NCBI GenBank assembly: GCA_022799035.1
Contig: JAAWNQ010000023.1
Span: 1 to 34,408, forward strand
Direction: 5' to 3'
From: Oscillospiraceae bacterium
Lineage (GTDB): Bacteria > Bacillota > Clostridia > Oscillospirales > Oscillospiraceae
Length of the DNA: 34,408 nucleotides
Shown here one piece after another: positions 7,295-14,318 of the stretch. Position numbers and translations under genes: made by a program. Position 1 is the stretch's first letter, and each line of letters starts with the position of its first letter. The notes under the pieces are model-generated. The model was not told the origin of the DNA. It searched no databases and saw nothing but the letters and a program-made list of their open reading frames with translations.

Positions 7295-8140
7295 TCAGTC
7301 GATCTCGTAGTCCTTGCCGAACTTCAGGTGGCTGAAGTCGATGCGGCGGGTGGGCTCCTCCGCCTGGGTAGGGGTCTTTTCCTCCTGGGGCTCCTCCTGG
7401 GAGGGCTGGTAGAGGACGGGGCCCCGGCGCAGCTCCTGATAGAGGCTGTCCTCCTCCAGGGGGGGCATGGGTGCCTCCTGGGTCTCGGGCTCCTCCTTCC
7501 CAGCGGGGCGTTTGCCGTCCATGGGGATGGTGGGCTCCTCGTCCTCCTCGCTCTGGGGGGCGGGCTCATCAGGCTGGACAGCCGGCTGGGGGTCCTCCTC
7601 CACGGGGGGAAGCTCCTCCACCGCCTTCTCCACGGCGGAGCCGATGGCGTCGGCGGCCTGGGCTACCTGGTCCACCTTGGGCACCGAGGCGTTGAGCTTG
7701 GACAGGCCGGAGAGGTACTCCATCTCGTTCTGGTAGAGATCCTTCAGCTTGGAAATGTAGGCCGCGGTGGCGTTTTGGGCGGCGGTGAGGCGAAGCTGCT
7801 CACTCTCCACCTCCTGGCGGATGGAGGCGATCTTCTCCTCCGCCTCCCGCTGGGCGGTGGCCACGATGCCGCCGGCCTGCTCCTGGGCCTCGTCCACCAT
7901 CTGCTGGGCGGTCATCTGGGCGGAGAGCATGGCACGGCGCATGGCCTCCTCCGTGGCCCGGTACTCCTCCACCTTGTCGGCCAGCACCTTCATCTTGGCT
8001 TTCAGGGCGGCGTTTTCCTTATAGAGAGAGGTGTAGTCGGCGGTGACCAGGTCCAGGAACTCGTCCACCATAGCCATGTTATAGCCGCCGAAGGACGCCT
8101 TGCTAAAGGCGTGTTCCGCTACTTCCTGGGGAGTCAGCAT
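7295..8140 (-). CDS. divIVA: DivIVA domain cell-division/polar-organisation protein
   Basis: Encodes 281 residues. The N-terminus MLTPQEVAEHAFSKASFGGY followed by MVDEFLDLV is the DivIVA lipid-binding start, where F and GGY recall the membrane-inserting loop. A long coiled coil rich in E, K, Q and A runs from about residue 30 to 150, with heptads through the MRRAMLSAQMTAQQMVDEAQ region. The rest is an acidic, proline-rich disordered tail ending in IDFSHLKFGKDYEID. DivIVA binds negatively curved membrane at septa and poles and recruits division or wall-synthesis factors. It is last in the yggS-sepF-divIVA cluster typical of Firmicutes. The ribosome site is weak (GTGGAATGA). The 94-base gap to sepF contains a 9-pair hairpin (8188-8208) without a T-run. 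Confidence 0.93.
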   Translation of the reverse strand: MLTPQEVAEHAFSKASFGGYNMAMVDEFLDLVTADYTSLYKENAALKAKMKVLADKVEEYRATEEAMRRAMLSAQMTAQQMVDEAQEQAGGIVATAQREAEEKIASIRQEVESEQLRLTAAQNATAAYISKLKDLYQNEMEYLSGLSKLNASVPKVDQVAQAADAIGSAVEKAVEELPPVEEDPQPAVQPDEPAPQSEEDEEPTIPMDGKRPAGKEEPETQEAPMPPLEEDSLYQELRRGPVLYQPSQEEPQEEKTPTQAEEPTRRIDFSHLKFGKDYEID

Positions 8141-8234
8141 CGTTCATTCCACACTTTCTATGTAAGATGATGGGCGGTATGCCAGAACGGGCGGACAGCG
8201 TCCGCCCGCCCCAGGCGGAAAGCCCGGTCTATTC

Positions 8235-8717
8235 TCAGAAGTACAGGCCGTTGTTCTCCAGCTCGTCGATAAGGTCCCCCAGAATATCCACGTTGTAGGG
8301 GGTGATGATGTAGGTGGACAGGGCCACCTTCTTCACCTTGCCCTCCTGGGCGTAGGCGGCGCCGGAGAGAAAGTCCAGGATCCGGCGGGAGACATCCTTG
8401 CTGGTCTGCTCCAGGTTCAGGACCACGGTGCGCTTCTCCCGCAGGTGGTCGGCGATCTCGGCGGCGTTCTCGAACCGGTCGGGCTTCACCAGCACCACCT
8501 GGAGCTGGGTGGTGGTGTGGATGTTCACCACCTTGTTGCTCCGCCGCTCAGTGCGGTCGGTATCGAAGGAGATGGCCTCCGCCTTGGGGGCGGCCTTCTC
8601 CCGGACGGCGGTCCGGTCCAGGCGGCCGGTACCCATGGTGTCAAAATCGTCGAAGACGTCGTCCTCCTCGTCCTCGTAAGGCCGGGCGATCCGCTTCAGC
8701 TCGTCAAACAGTCCCAT
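8235..8717 (-). CDS. sepF: Cell division protein SepF
   Basis: Encodes 160 residues, a normal SepF length. The N-terminus MGLFDELKRIARPYEDEED fits the amphipathic membrane-binding helix. A charged linker follows, and from about residue 70 comes the conserved core: VVLVKPDRFENAAEIADHLR, KRTVVLNLEQTSKDVSRRILDFLSGAAYA and KVKKVALSTYIITPYNVDI. SepF tethers FtsZ to the membrane and supports septum formation. The start ATG has GAGGAGG upstream, and this ribosome site overlaps the TGA of yggS 13 bases away, indicating tight coupling in the operon. Confidence 0.97.
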   Translation of the reverse strand: MGLFDELKRIARPYEDEEDDVFDDFDTMGTGRLDRTAVREKAAPKAEAISFDTDRTERRSNKVVNIHTTTQLQVVLVKPDRFENAAEIADHLREKRTVVLNLEQTSKDVSRRILDFLSGAAYAQEGKVKKVALSTYIITPYNVDILGDLIDELENNGLYF

Positions 8718-8730
8718 AGAAGATTCCTCC

Positions 8731-9450
8731 TCAAAAAATATCCTGGGATGGTTTTTCCACGGGTTTCCGTTCCCCGAAAAGGGCGGTCCCCACCCGCACC
8801 AGGGTGGCCCCCTCCCGGACAGCGTCCATGTAGTCGCCGCTCATACCCATGGAAAGGCAGTTTATATCATTTCCATTATGGGCCATTTTCTGTTTTATGT
8901 CAACATAAAATTGAGACATTTTTCGGAAAAATCCTCGATTCCCCTCCGCCCCCGCCACGGGAGGGATGGCCATCAGGCCCCGAAGGCGGATATGGGGCAG
9001 CTCCCCGGCCCGGAGGGCCAGGGCCTCCAGCTCCTCCGGGGGGACGCCGGATTTGCTCTCCTCACCGGCGATGTTCACCTCCAGAAGGATATCCTGGCAG
9101 AGGTCCAGGGCGGCAGCCTGCTTCTCAATGGCCTCCAGAAGCCGGAGGGAGTCCACCGACTCTATGAGGTCCACCCGGCCCACCACCTGCTTGACCTTGT
9201 TAGTCTGGAGGTGACCGATGAAATGAAGCTCCGCCCCGGCGTAAGCGTCGGCATCCAGGTGGGCGGTCATCTCCTGGACCCGGTTCTCCCCGCACAGGGT
9301 GATCCCGGCGGAGATGGCGGCCCGGATGGTCTCGTCGGTCTGGGTCTTGGTGGCGGCGCAGAGGGTGATCTCCTCCGGGGCCCGGCCCGCCTCTTTGGCG
9401 GCGAGAGCGATATTCTGCTTCACCTGGAGGATATTTTGTTGGAGAGACAT
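8731..9450 (-). CDS. yggS: YggS-family pyridoxal phosphate homeostasis protein
   Basis: Encodes 239 residues, the family length. The start is ATG at 9450 (MSLQQNILQVKQNI); a longer TTG-initiated reading exists but has no ribosome site. The fold is a single alanine-racemase-like PLP barrel. The PLP lysine is in LCAATKTQ (Lys35), and GENRVQEM, LHFIGHLQTNKVK, LLEVNIAGEESKSG, CLSMGMSGDY and LVRVGTALFG are all family signatures. The protein binds PLP and buffers vitamin B6 and amino-acid pools. It is the ylmE equivalent of the division cluster and lies directly upstream of sepF. Confidence 0.95.
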   Translation of the reverse strand: MSLQQNILQVKQNIALAAKEAGRAPEEITLCAATKTQTDETIRAAISAGITLCGENRVQEMTAHLDADAYAGAELHFIGHLQTNKVKQVVGRVDLIESVDSLRLLEAIEKQAAALDLCQDILLEVNIAGEESKSGVPPEELEALALRAGELPHIRLRGLMAIPPVAGAEGNRGFFRKMSQFYVDIKQKMAHNGNDINCLSMGMSGDYMDAVREGATLVRVGTALFGERKPVEKPSQDIF

Positions 9451-9498
9451 ATGGTCGCCCGCTTTCTGTATCAAACTGAAAGGCCGCAATCAGGCTGC

Positions 9499-9619
9499 GA
9501 ACAGGTCAAGGCGTTGGGGAGATCTAAGCCCTCCGATTCCGCAAAACCGGCTCTGGAGCCGTTGGCTCCGCCGCCGGTTTCGCTTCACTCCGGTCTTAGC
9601 CTCCCCGACCGACCTGTTC
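9499..9619. repeat. Long imperfect extragenic palindrome between the HlyD-like gene and yggS
   Basis: A nested inverted repeat fills this gap: GAACAGGTC (9499-9507) with GACCTGTTC (9611-9619), GGGGAG..CTAAG (9516-9527) with CTTAG..CTCCCC (9594-9605), and AAACCGG (9544-9550) with CCGGTTT (9574-9580). It begins 10 bases after the HlyD-like stop. There is no T-run, so it is more likely a dispersed palindromic element or a processing hairpin than a terminator. Confidence 0.6.
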
Positions 9620-9628
9620 TCCGCCCTT

Positions 9629-10966
9629 CTATTCCAGTATCATCCCGTCCCAGATCTCCTTTGCGGCCAGGATCACCTGGTCGCCGGGACGGAGGGCTTT
9701 CTTTTTCACTTTGTCGTTGGCGTCCTCCGGGGTCAGGGGCTCTACGATACAGTAGTCCTCCCCCTGGGCCAGGACGGCGATGGGCTTGCGCTCAGCTACG
9801 ATCCCTACCTGGACGTAGACGCAGGAGAGGGAGACCTCCCTCTCCTCCCCGGTATCCGGGTCGGTCTCGGGAACGGTCTCCACCCGGATGGCCTCGGTGG
9901 GGACCCGAATGCCGGTACGCTGGGAGAAGACCAGCTCCACCGTCTGGCGGCGAAGGAGGGTGGTCTCAGAGAGAAAACGGTGGGAGGAGAGGATCACCGC
10001 CACCCGGCCGTTCTCCGGAGTGCCGATCCGCTCCACCTTCATATCCACGTCCCCCGACCAGTCCCGGGAGAAGCGGACGGTGACCGTCTTTCCCTCGGTG
10101 AGCCGCTTGGCCTGGCTCTCCTCCATGGGAAAGACAAAATACCAGGTGGCGTCGGTGATGAGCTTGCCAAGCTGGTCCTCCCCCACAGGAAGGGCCCGGT
10201 CCTCCAGGGCATCCAGGTCGGCTGGGGTCAGGCTCTTCAGCATATCGGGGGTGAGAACGCTCTCGTAGCCGTCCACCAGACCGGAGAAAACGCCGCTCTC
10301 CCCCACGGTGACCCGGCCATTGCCACGGGTATCCCCCGCCTCCAGCTTCACATCCTGGGGCTGGAGAACAGTCACCCGGCCGGCGTCCTGGGCGGTTTGA
10401 ATACGCAGAGTCTCGATCTCCGCCTGGGCGGCGGAGAGGGCGGCGGACAGGTCCCCGGCGTCCCCGTACCGCTGGGCCTGCTGGTATACGGCGCTTTTGA
10501 AGGCGCTGACCTGGCCCTCCAGCCGGGTAAAGTCCCCTCGCTCCACAGCGGAGCGAAGGTCCACCATGGTTCGGGCCACCTGCTCCCGGGTCTCCCCCTG
10601 GGTCCGGTCTCCGGCGGCCAGAATAGCGGCGGAGAGCTGATTCGCCTCCTCCTCCAGGGTCTCCAGCCGCTGGGCCCGCTCCAGGGCGGCCTCGTCGGCG
10701 TAAAGGAGGGCCACGGTGGCCCCGGCGGGGACCTTCTCCCCCTCGGTGGGAAGAAGGCGCACAATGCCGCCGGCCCCCGAGAGCGCCCGCTCCCGGCGGA
10801 CCAGGTAGCCGGTGGCCTCCATGGTATCATCCACGGAGTAGGCGTAGGCCTGGACGGTGGGGTAGGGATCCCGCAGACCCCGCCAGGCCGCCCCCGCCAT
10901 GTAGAGCAGGATGACGACGGTAAAGAGGAGGACGACCAGTTTATTAAGGAGGGTGCCTTGTTTCAT
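9629..10966 (-). CDS. HlyD-like membrane-anchored adaptor protein
   Basis: Encodes 445 residues. Residues about 8-28 form a membrane helix; the rest should be extracytoplasmic. A biotinyl-lipoyl-like half (GGIVRLLPTEGEKVPAGATVA) is followed by an alpha-helical stretch from about 90 to 200 rich in E, Q and R, then a second lipoyl-like piece (LEAGDTRGNGRVTVGESGVF) and beta-barrel segments with RVPTEAI, typical of periplasmic adaptor proteins. In Gram-positive anaerobes such proteins usually serve ABC exporters, but no exporter is adjacent. Its place upstream of yggS, sepF and divIVA is one I recall from other Clostridia and may hint at an envelope or division role. The ribosome site is weak (GAGAGAGACCT). 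A repeat element fills the upstream gap. Confidence 0.8.
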   Translation of the reverse strand: MKQGTLLNKLVVLLFTVVILLYMAGAAWRGLRDPYPTVQAYAYSVDDTMEATGYLVRRERALSGAGGIVRLLPTEGEKVPAGATVALLYADEAALERAQRLETLEEEANQLSAAILAAGDRTQGETREQVARTMVDLRSAVERGDFTRLEGQVSAFKSAVYQQAQRYGDAGDLSAALSAAQAEIETLRIQTAQDAGRVTVLQPQDVKLEAGDTRGNGRVTVGESGVFSGLVDGYESVLTPDMLKSLTPADLDALEDRALPVGEDQLGKLITDATWYFVFPMEESQAKRLTEGKTVTVRFSRDWSGDVDMKVERIGTPENGRVAVILSSHRFLSETTLLRRQTVELVFSQRTGIRVPTEAIRVETVPETDPDTGEEREVSLSCVYVQVGIVAERKPIAVLAQGEDYCIVEPLTPEDANDKVKKKALRPGDQVILAAKEIWDGMILE

Positions 10967-10997
10967 AGGTCTCTCTCTTTCTAAAAGAAGATACAGG

Positions 10998-11120
10998 AAG
11001 TGAAAAATGAAAAGTTAAAAATGAAAAAGCTATGGTCCTGTGGCGGCCGAAGGCGGCTTATTCCAATATAGTCCGGCGAAGCCGGACACCAAAATTTTTC
11101 ACTTTTCACTTTTATTTTTC
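10998..11120. repeat. A/T-rich inverted-repeat element A (MITE-like)
   Basis: The left end is rich in GTGAAAAATGAAAAGTTAAA-type sequence; the right end (11089-11120) is its imperfect inverse. A 24-base stretch at 11008-11031 is identical to 14171-14194 in element B. The GC-rich centre holds GTCCGGC-GAA-GCCGGAC (11071-11087), a 7-pair hairpin. The right end abuts the hfq stop codon. On the minus strand a weak TTTGGT-17-TATATT (11065-11093) could act as a promoter toward the HlyD-like gene; this is speculative. Confidence 0.75.
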
Positions 11121-11350
11121 TATGTATTGTCCGGGCTCAAATCAATGGGGTGGTTGGCTACCACCGTGGAGATGGCGTGTTTATAGATGATCTGCTGCTT
11201 GCCGTCACTGTCCAGGACCACCACAAAGGGGTCGAAGCCGGTGATGATGCCCCGCATCTGGAAGCCGTTCATCAGAAACATGGTCACGGGCTCCCGGGAG
11301 CGGCGGGCTCGGGACAGGTACAGGTCTTGTAATTCGTTGGTTTTAGACAT
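11120..11350 (-). CDS. hfq: RNA chaperone Hfq
   Basis: Encodes 76 residues, a typical Gram-positive Hfq. The start at 11350 has AAAGGA eight bases upstream; an upstream ATG at 11359 overlaps that site. The Sm1 motif is [19 protein letters not shown] and the Sm2 motif is IIYKHAIST, with the KH pair and the preceding DGKQQ strand that form the RNA-binding ring. Hfq assembles as a hexamer and helps small RNAs pair with mRNAs. It follows mutL by 70 bases, a mutL-hfq arrangement common in Firmicutes, though miaA, often found between them, is absent. The stop codon is immediately followed by repeat element A. Confidence 0.97.
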   Translation of the reverse strand: MSKTNELQDLYLSRARRSREPVTMFLMNGFQMRGIITGFDPFVVVLDSDGKQQIIYKHAISTVVANHPIDLSPDNT

Positions 11351-11420
11351 GGAAAACATCCTTTCTCTGTAAGATGTTTCCATAATATACCAGTTATTCG
11401 AAAAATCCTGTCGAAGGCCG

Positions 11421-13436
11421 TCAGGTTCGGCGTTTAAATTGTTTTTCCAGTTCCCCGCGGGTCAGCTCCACCGCCACGGGGCGGCCATGGGGGCAGTACT
11501 TCACCTGACCGGAGAGGACGGCCTGGGCCACCCGGTCCAGCTCCTCCGGGGCGCTCTGCCAGCCCCCCTTGATGGCCGCTTTGCAGGCCATGGTGTGGAG
11601 GATCTCGTCCCGGCGTTCCCGAATCCCGGTGGAGCCGGCCAGGGCCAGCTTTCCGGCAATCTCGGTGAGGGCGGCCTCCACATCCCCCAGCTCCAGGTAA
11701 TCGGGGACGCTCCGCACCGCCAGGGAACCGCCGCCGAAGTCCTCCACCTCAAAGCCCACCCGGTCCAGCTCCTCCAGGTGCTCCAGGAGGAGGGCCCCCT
11801 CCTGGGGGGTGGGGGTAAAGACCACGGGGGCCAGGAGAAGCTGGGACATGGGGGCGTAATCCTGGGCCCGCATCCGGTCAAAATTCATCCGCTCGTGGGC
11901 AGCGTGTTTGTCGATGAGAAAGGCCTTCTCCCCCTGCTCCACGATGATATAGGTGTGGAACAGCTCTCCCGCCACCCGCCAGGGCTGGGGCTCCTCCCCG
12001 GCGAGGGGGAGGGAGGGGGGCGTATCCGGGAGGGTCTGGCTTATGGGGGAGGGGGAGGGAAGCTCCGCCTCCGTTGGGGCGGGAATAAATGGCGTGGAGG
12101 GTGGGGGCGCGACGGGGCCGTCGCTCTCCACAGGGTCAGCCGGCTTTGGGGAGACCACAGGCTCTTTTATAGGGGCCGGTTCCAAAACGGCCCGGTCCTC
12201 CCCCATTCCGGACTCCGTCCCGGCAGGGCGGGAGACCGGCTCCGCCGGAGGGCAGGGGGCAGGGCGGCCCACAGGGGGCGCGGCCGGAACGATGGGATCC
12301 TGCCTCCGCCCCCCGGGGCTGGGGACGGGGGGCGTTATGGGGCGGGGGGCTTCCTTGGGGGCGGTGAAGTCGTGGAGAGGAAGGGTGGTCTGCCGGCCCT
12401 GGTCCACCACGGCGGGGCGCACCGCCGACTCCGCCGCCGGACGGGTCTTGTCCGCCCCCAGGGCGGAGAGGACGGCGTAGTAGATAGCGGAGAACACCTG
12501 CCGCTCGGAGCCGAACTTTACCTCCTGCTTGGTGGGGTGGACGTTCACGTCCACCTGGTTCAGCTTCACCGTAAGCTGGAGGACGCAGCCGGGGAATTTC
12601 CCCACCATCCGCTGGTTGGCGTAGGCCTGCTCCACGGCAGCGGTCATGGATTTGCTTTTCACGTACCGGCCGTTGACAAAAAAGAACTGGTAACCCCGGG
12701 TACCCCGGCAGCAGGCGGGCAGGGAGACGAAGCCGGAGACCGACACATCCTCCCCGCTGCCCTCCACAGGGACAAAACCCAGAGCCAGATCCCGGCCCAG
12801 AACGGCATAGAGGGCGGAGTGGAGCTTGCCGTCCCCGGGGGTGAGCAGCTCCTGGCGGCCGTCCCGGAGAAACTTGAAGGCCACCTCCGGGTGAGCCAGG
12901 GCCTGCCGCTGGAGGGCGGCCAGACAGGCGGCCCCCTCGGCGGCGTCCTTCTTCATAAACTTCAGCCGGGCGGGGGTGTTGTAAAAGAGATCCCGGACCA
13001 GAAGGGTGGTGCCCACGGGACACCCCGCCTCCTCCTGCCCCAGGACCACGCCCCCCTCCAGCGCCAGAGAGGTCCCCAGCTCGTCCCCGGGACGGCGGGT
13101 GAGCGCCTCCAGCCGGGACACCGAGGCGATGGCGGCCAGAGCCTCCCCCCGGAAGCCCAGGGTGCCGATGGCCTCCAGATCGTACTCGGTCTTTATTTTG
13201 GAGGTAGCGTGGCGGAGGAAGGCGGTCTGGACCTCCTCCGGGGCGATGCCGCAGCCGTCGTCGGTGACCCGGATGAGGGTCATCCCTCCGTTCTGGATCT
13301 CCACCGTCACCGAGCGGGCTCCGGCGTCGATGGCGTTTTCCGTCAGCTCCTTCACCACGCTGGCGGGACGCTCCACCACCTCGCCGGCGGCGATCAGGTC
13401 GGCCACATGGGGGGAAAGCTGGGCGATATGGGGCAT
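11421..13436 (-). CDS. mutL: DNA mismatch repair protein MutL (endonuclease-type)
   Basis: Encodes 671 residues. The start ATG at 13436 ([20 protein letters not shown]) has AGAAGGTGG upstream. The N-terminal GHKL ATPase shows [16 protein letters not shown] and LGFRGEAL; the transducer domain follows with [10 protein letters not shown] near residues 300-310. A very proline-rich linker spans about 345-485. The C-terminal domain carries [13 protein letters not shown] (equivalent of DQHAxxER), ACKAAIKGG and CPHGRP, the metal-binding set of nicking MutL proteins in organisms lacking MutH. MutL couples MutS mismatch recognition to strand incision. It lies 14 bases after the CPBP protease gene and downstream of mutS. 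The only departure is Lys for Gln in the DQHA motif. Confidence 0.97.
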   Translation of the reverse strand: MPHIAQLSPHVADLIAAGEVVERPASVVKELTENAIDAGARSVTVEIQNGGMTLIRVTDDGCGIAPEEVQTAFLRHATSKIKTEYDLEAIGTLGFRGEALAAIASVSRLEALTRRPGDELGTSLALEGGVVLGQEEAGCPVGTTLLVRDLFYNTPARLKFMKKDAAEGAACLAALQRQALAHPEVAFKFLRDGRQELLTPGDGKLHSALYAVLGRDLALGFVPVEGSGEDVSVSGFVSLPACCRGTRGYQFFFVNGRYVKSKSMTAAVEQAYANQRMVGKFPGCVLQLTVKLNQVDVNVHPTKQEVKFGSERQVFSAIYYAVLSALGADKTRPAAESAVRPAVVDQGRQTTLPLHDFTAPKEAPRPITPPVPSPGGRRQDPIVPAAPPVGRPAPCPPAEPVSRPAGTESGMGEDRAVLEPAPIKEPVVSPKPADPVESDGPVAPPPSTPFIPAPTEAELPSPSPISQTLPDTPPSLPLAGEEPQPWRVAGELFHTYIIVEQGEKAFLIDKHAAHERMNFDRMRAQDYAPMSQLLLAPVVFTPTPQEGALLLEHLEELDRVGFEVEDFGGGSLAVRSVPDYLELGDVEAALTEIAGKLALAGSTGIRERRDEILHTMACKAAIKGGWQSAPEELDRVAQAVLSGQVKYCPHGRPVAVELTRGELEKQFKRRT

Positions 13437-13450
13437 GAGCCCACCTTCTT

Positions 13451-14143
13451 TCAAAGGGAGATAAAGAGCATAAAGCCGTGGAAGGCGCTGTGGAGCAGGA
13501 CACAGCTCCACACGCTGCCCCCCCGGTCATAGCACCAGTGGAGGGCCGCGGAGGGGAACAGGTAGAGCAGGCTGAGCAGAAGATACCGGGGGTCGCCGTA
13601 GTCCAGGGCGTACCGCCACATCTGGGCCAGAGCGGCCAGGAGGGTGCTGAAGGCAAAGCCCAGGGAACGGCTGTAACTGCGCAGGTGACCGTAGATCAGG
13701 CCCCGGTACAGGGTCTCCTCCACCACGGGGATCAGCAGGAGGATCAGGGTCAGGGTGGGGATGGGGGCGGCCAGAAATTCCTGGGCGTACTGGGCGGAAA
13801 CCGGGTCCTTCACCGGGAAGGGCAGCAGATTCAGCAAGACCCAGCTTCCCGCCGCGGCCAAAAACCCCAGGGCCACCGAGAACAGGTTCTCGGGCAGCCA
13901 GTCCAGGAGGCGGAAGAAATCCTTTTTCAGAAAGCCCCAGAAGATAAACAGGGTCAGAGAAAAAAGAAAGATGTAATAGATCACGTTGGCCTCGGCCACC
14001 AGAGTCTCCCCATCCCCCATGAGCAGCCGCTGAAACCAGGCGTTGAGCCGGGGAAACAGCAGCAGATAGAGCAGGAAAAAGACCAGGCCCCGTTGGGTCT
14101 CGGAGGCGGTCATTTCAGTTTTCCAGGTCCGGCGGAACATCAT
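13451..14143 (-). CDS. CPBP family intramembrane metalloprotease
   Basis: Encodes 230 residues from ATG 14143 (a second ATG follows at once) with a GGGGGGTGG ribosome site. About six membrane helices are visible, with a basic N-terminus. The family motif EExxxR appears as VVEETLYRGLIYG (Glu142, Glu143, Arg147). Later histidines in LHWCYDRGG and LLHSAFHGF fit the remaining metal ligands of the Abi/CPBP group. Family members process CAAX-like proteins or bacteriocin-related substrates; the target here is unknown. It is inserted in the mutS-mutL operon, 14 bases before mutL, so it is probably co-transcribed. The gap to mutS is filled by repeat element B. Confidence 0.88.
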   Translation of the reverse strand: MMFRRTWKTEMTASETQRGLVFFLLYLLLFPRLNAWFQRLLMGDGETLVAEANVIYYIFLFSLTLFIFWGFLKKDFFRLLDWLPENLFSVALGFLAAAGSWVLLNLLPFPVKDPVSAQYAQEFLAAPIPTLTLILLLIPVVEETLYRGLIYGHLRSYSRSLGFAFSTLLAALAQMWRYALDYGDPRYLLLSLLYLFPSAALHWCYDRGGSVWSCVLLHSAFHGFMLFISL

Positions 14144-14160
14144 AACCACCCCCCCTTTAT

Positions 14161-14318
14161 AAGTTAAAATTGAAAAGTTAAAAATGAAAAAGCTAAGGTG
14201 TGCGGGGAACAGGGGAATCCCCTTTGAAAAATCGGTGTTTGAAATCCTGGCTTGCCAATAAAAGGGCAAAGTTTAGAGGGTGTGGCTTTTTCACTTTTCA
14301 TTTTTAACTTTTCACTTT
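14161..14318. repeat. A/T-rich inverted-repeat element B (MITE-like)
   Basis: Perfect 20-base terminal inverted repeats (14171-14190 and 14295-14314, TGAAAAGTTAAAAATGAAAA and its complement) flank about 100 bases with no open frame. Further degenerate GTGAAAAAT units extend both ends. The left 24 bases are identical to part of element A. The right end abuts the TGA of mutS. No transposase is present, so this looks like a non-autonomous element or an extragenic palindrome. Confidence 0.8.

Noticed and set aside
6656-8170. A 504-codon plus-strand open frame across the T-box and divIVA
   Set aside because: It runs over a structured leader, a promoter, a terminator and antisense to divIVA; no ribosome site fits a start.
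11893-11930. Lys in place of Gln in the MutL DQHA motif as a sign of lost nuclease activity
   Set aside because: The metal-coordinating Asp, His and Glu of the motif and the ACKAAIKGG and CPHGRP motifs are all kept, so activity is likely intact.
11439-13532. A 697-codon plus-strand open frame opposite mutL
   Set aside because: Shadow of mutL; repetitive Gly/His/Leu composition and no recognisable motif.
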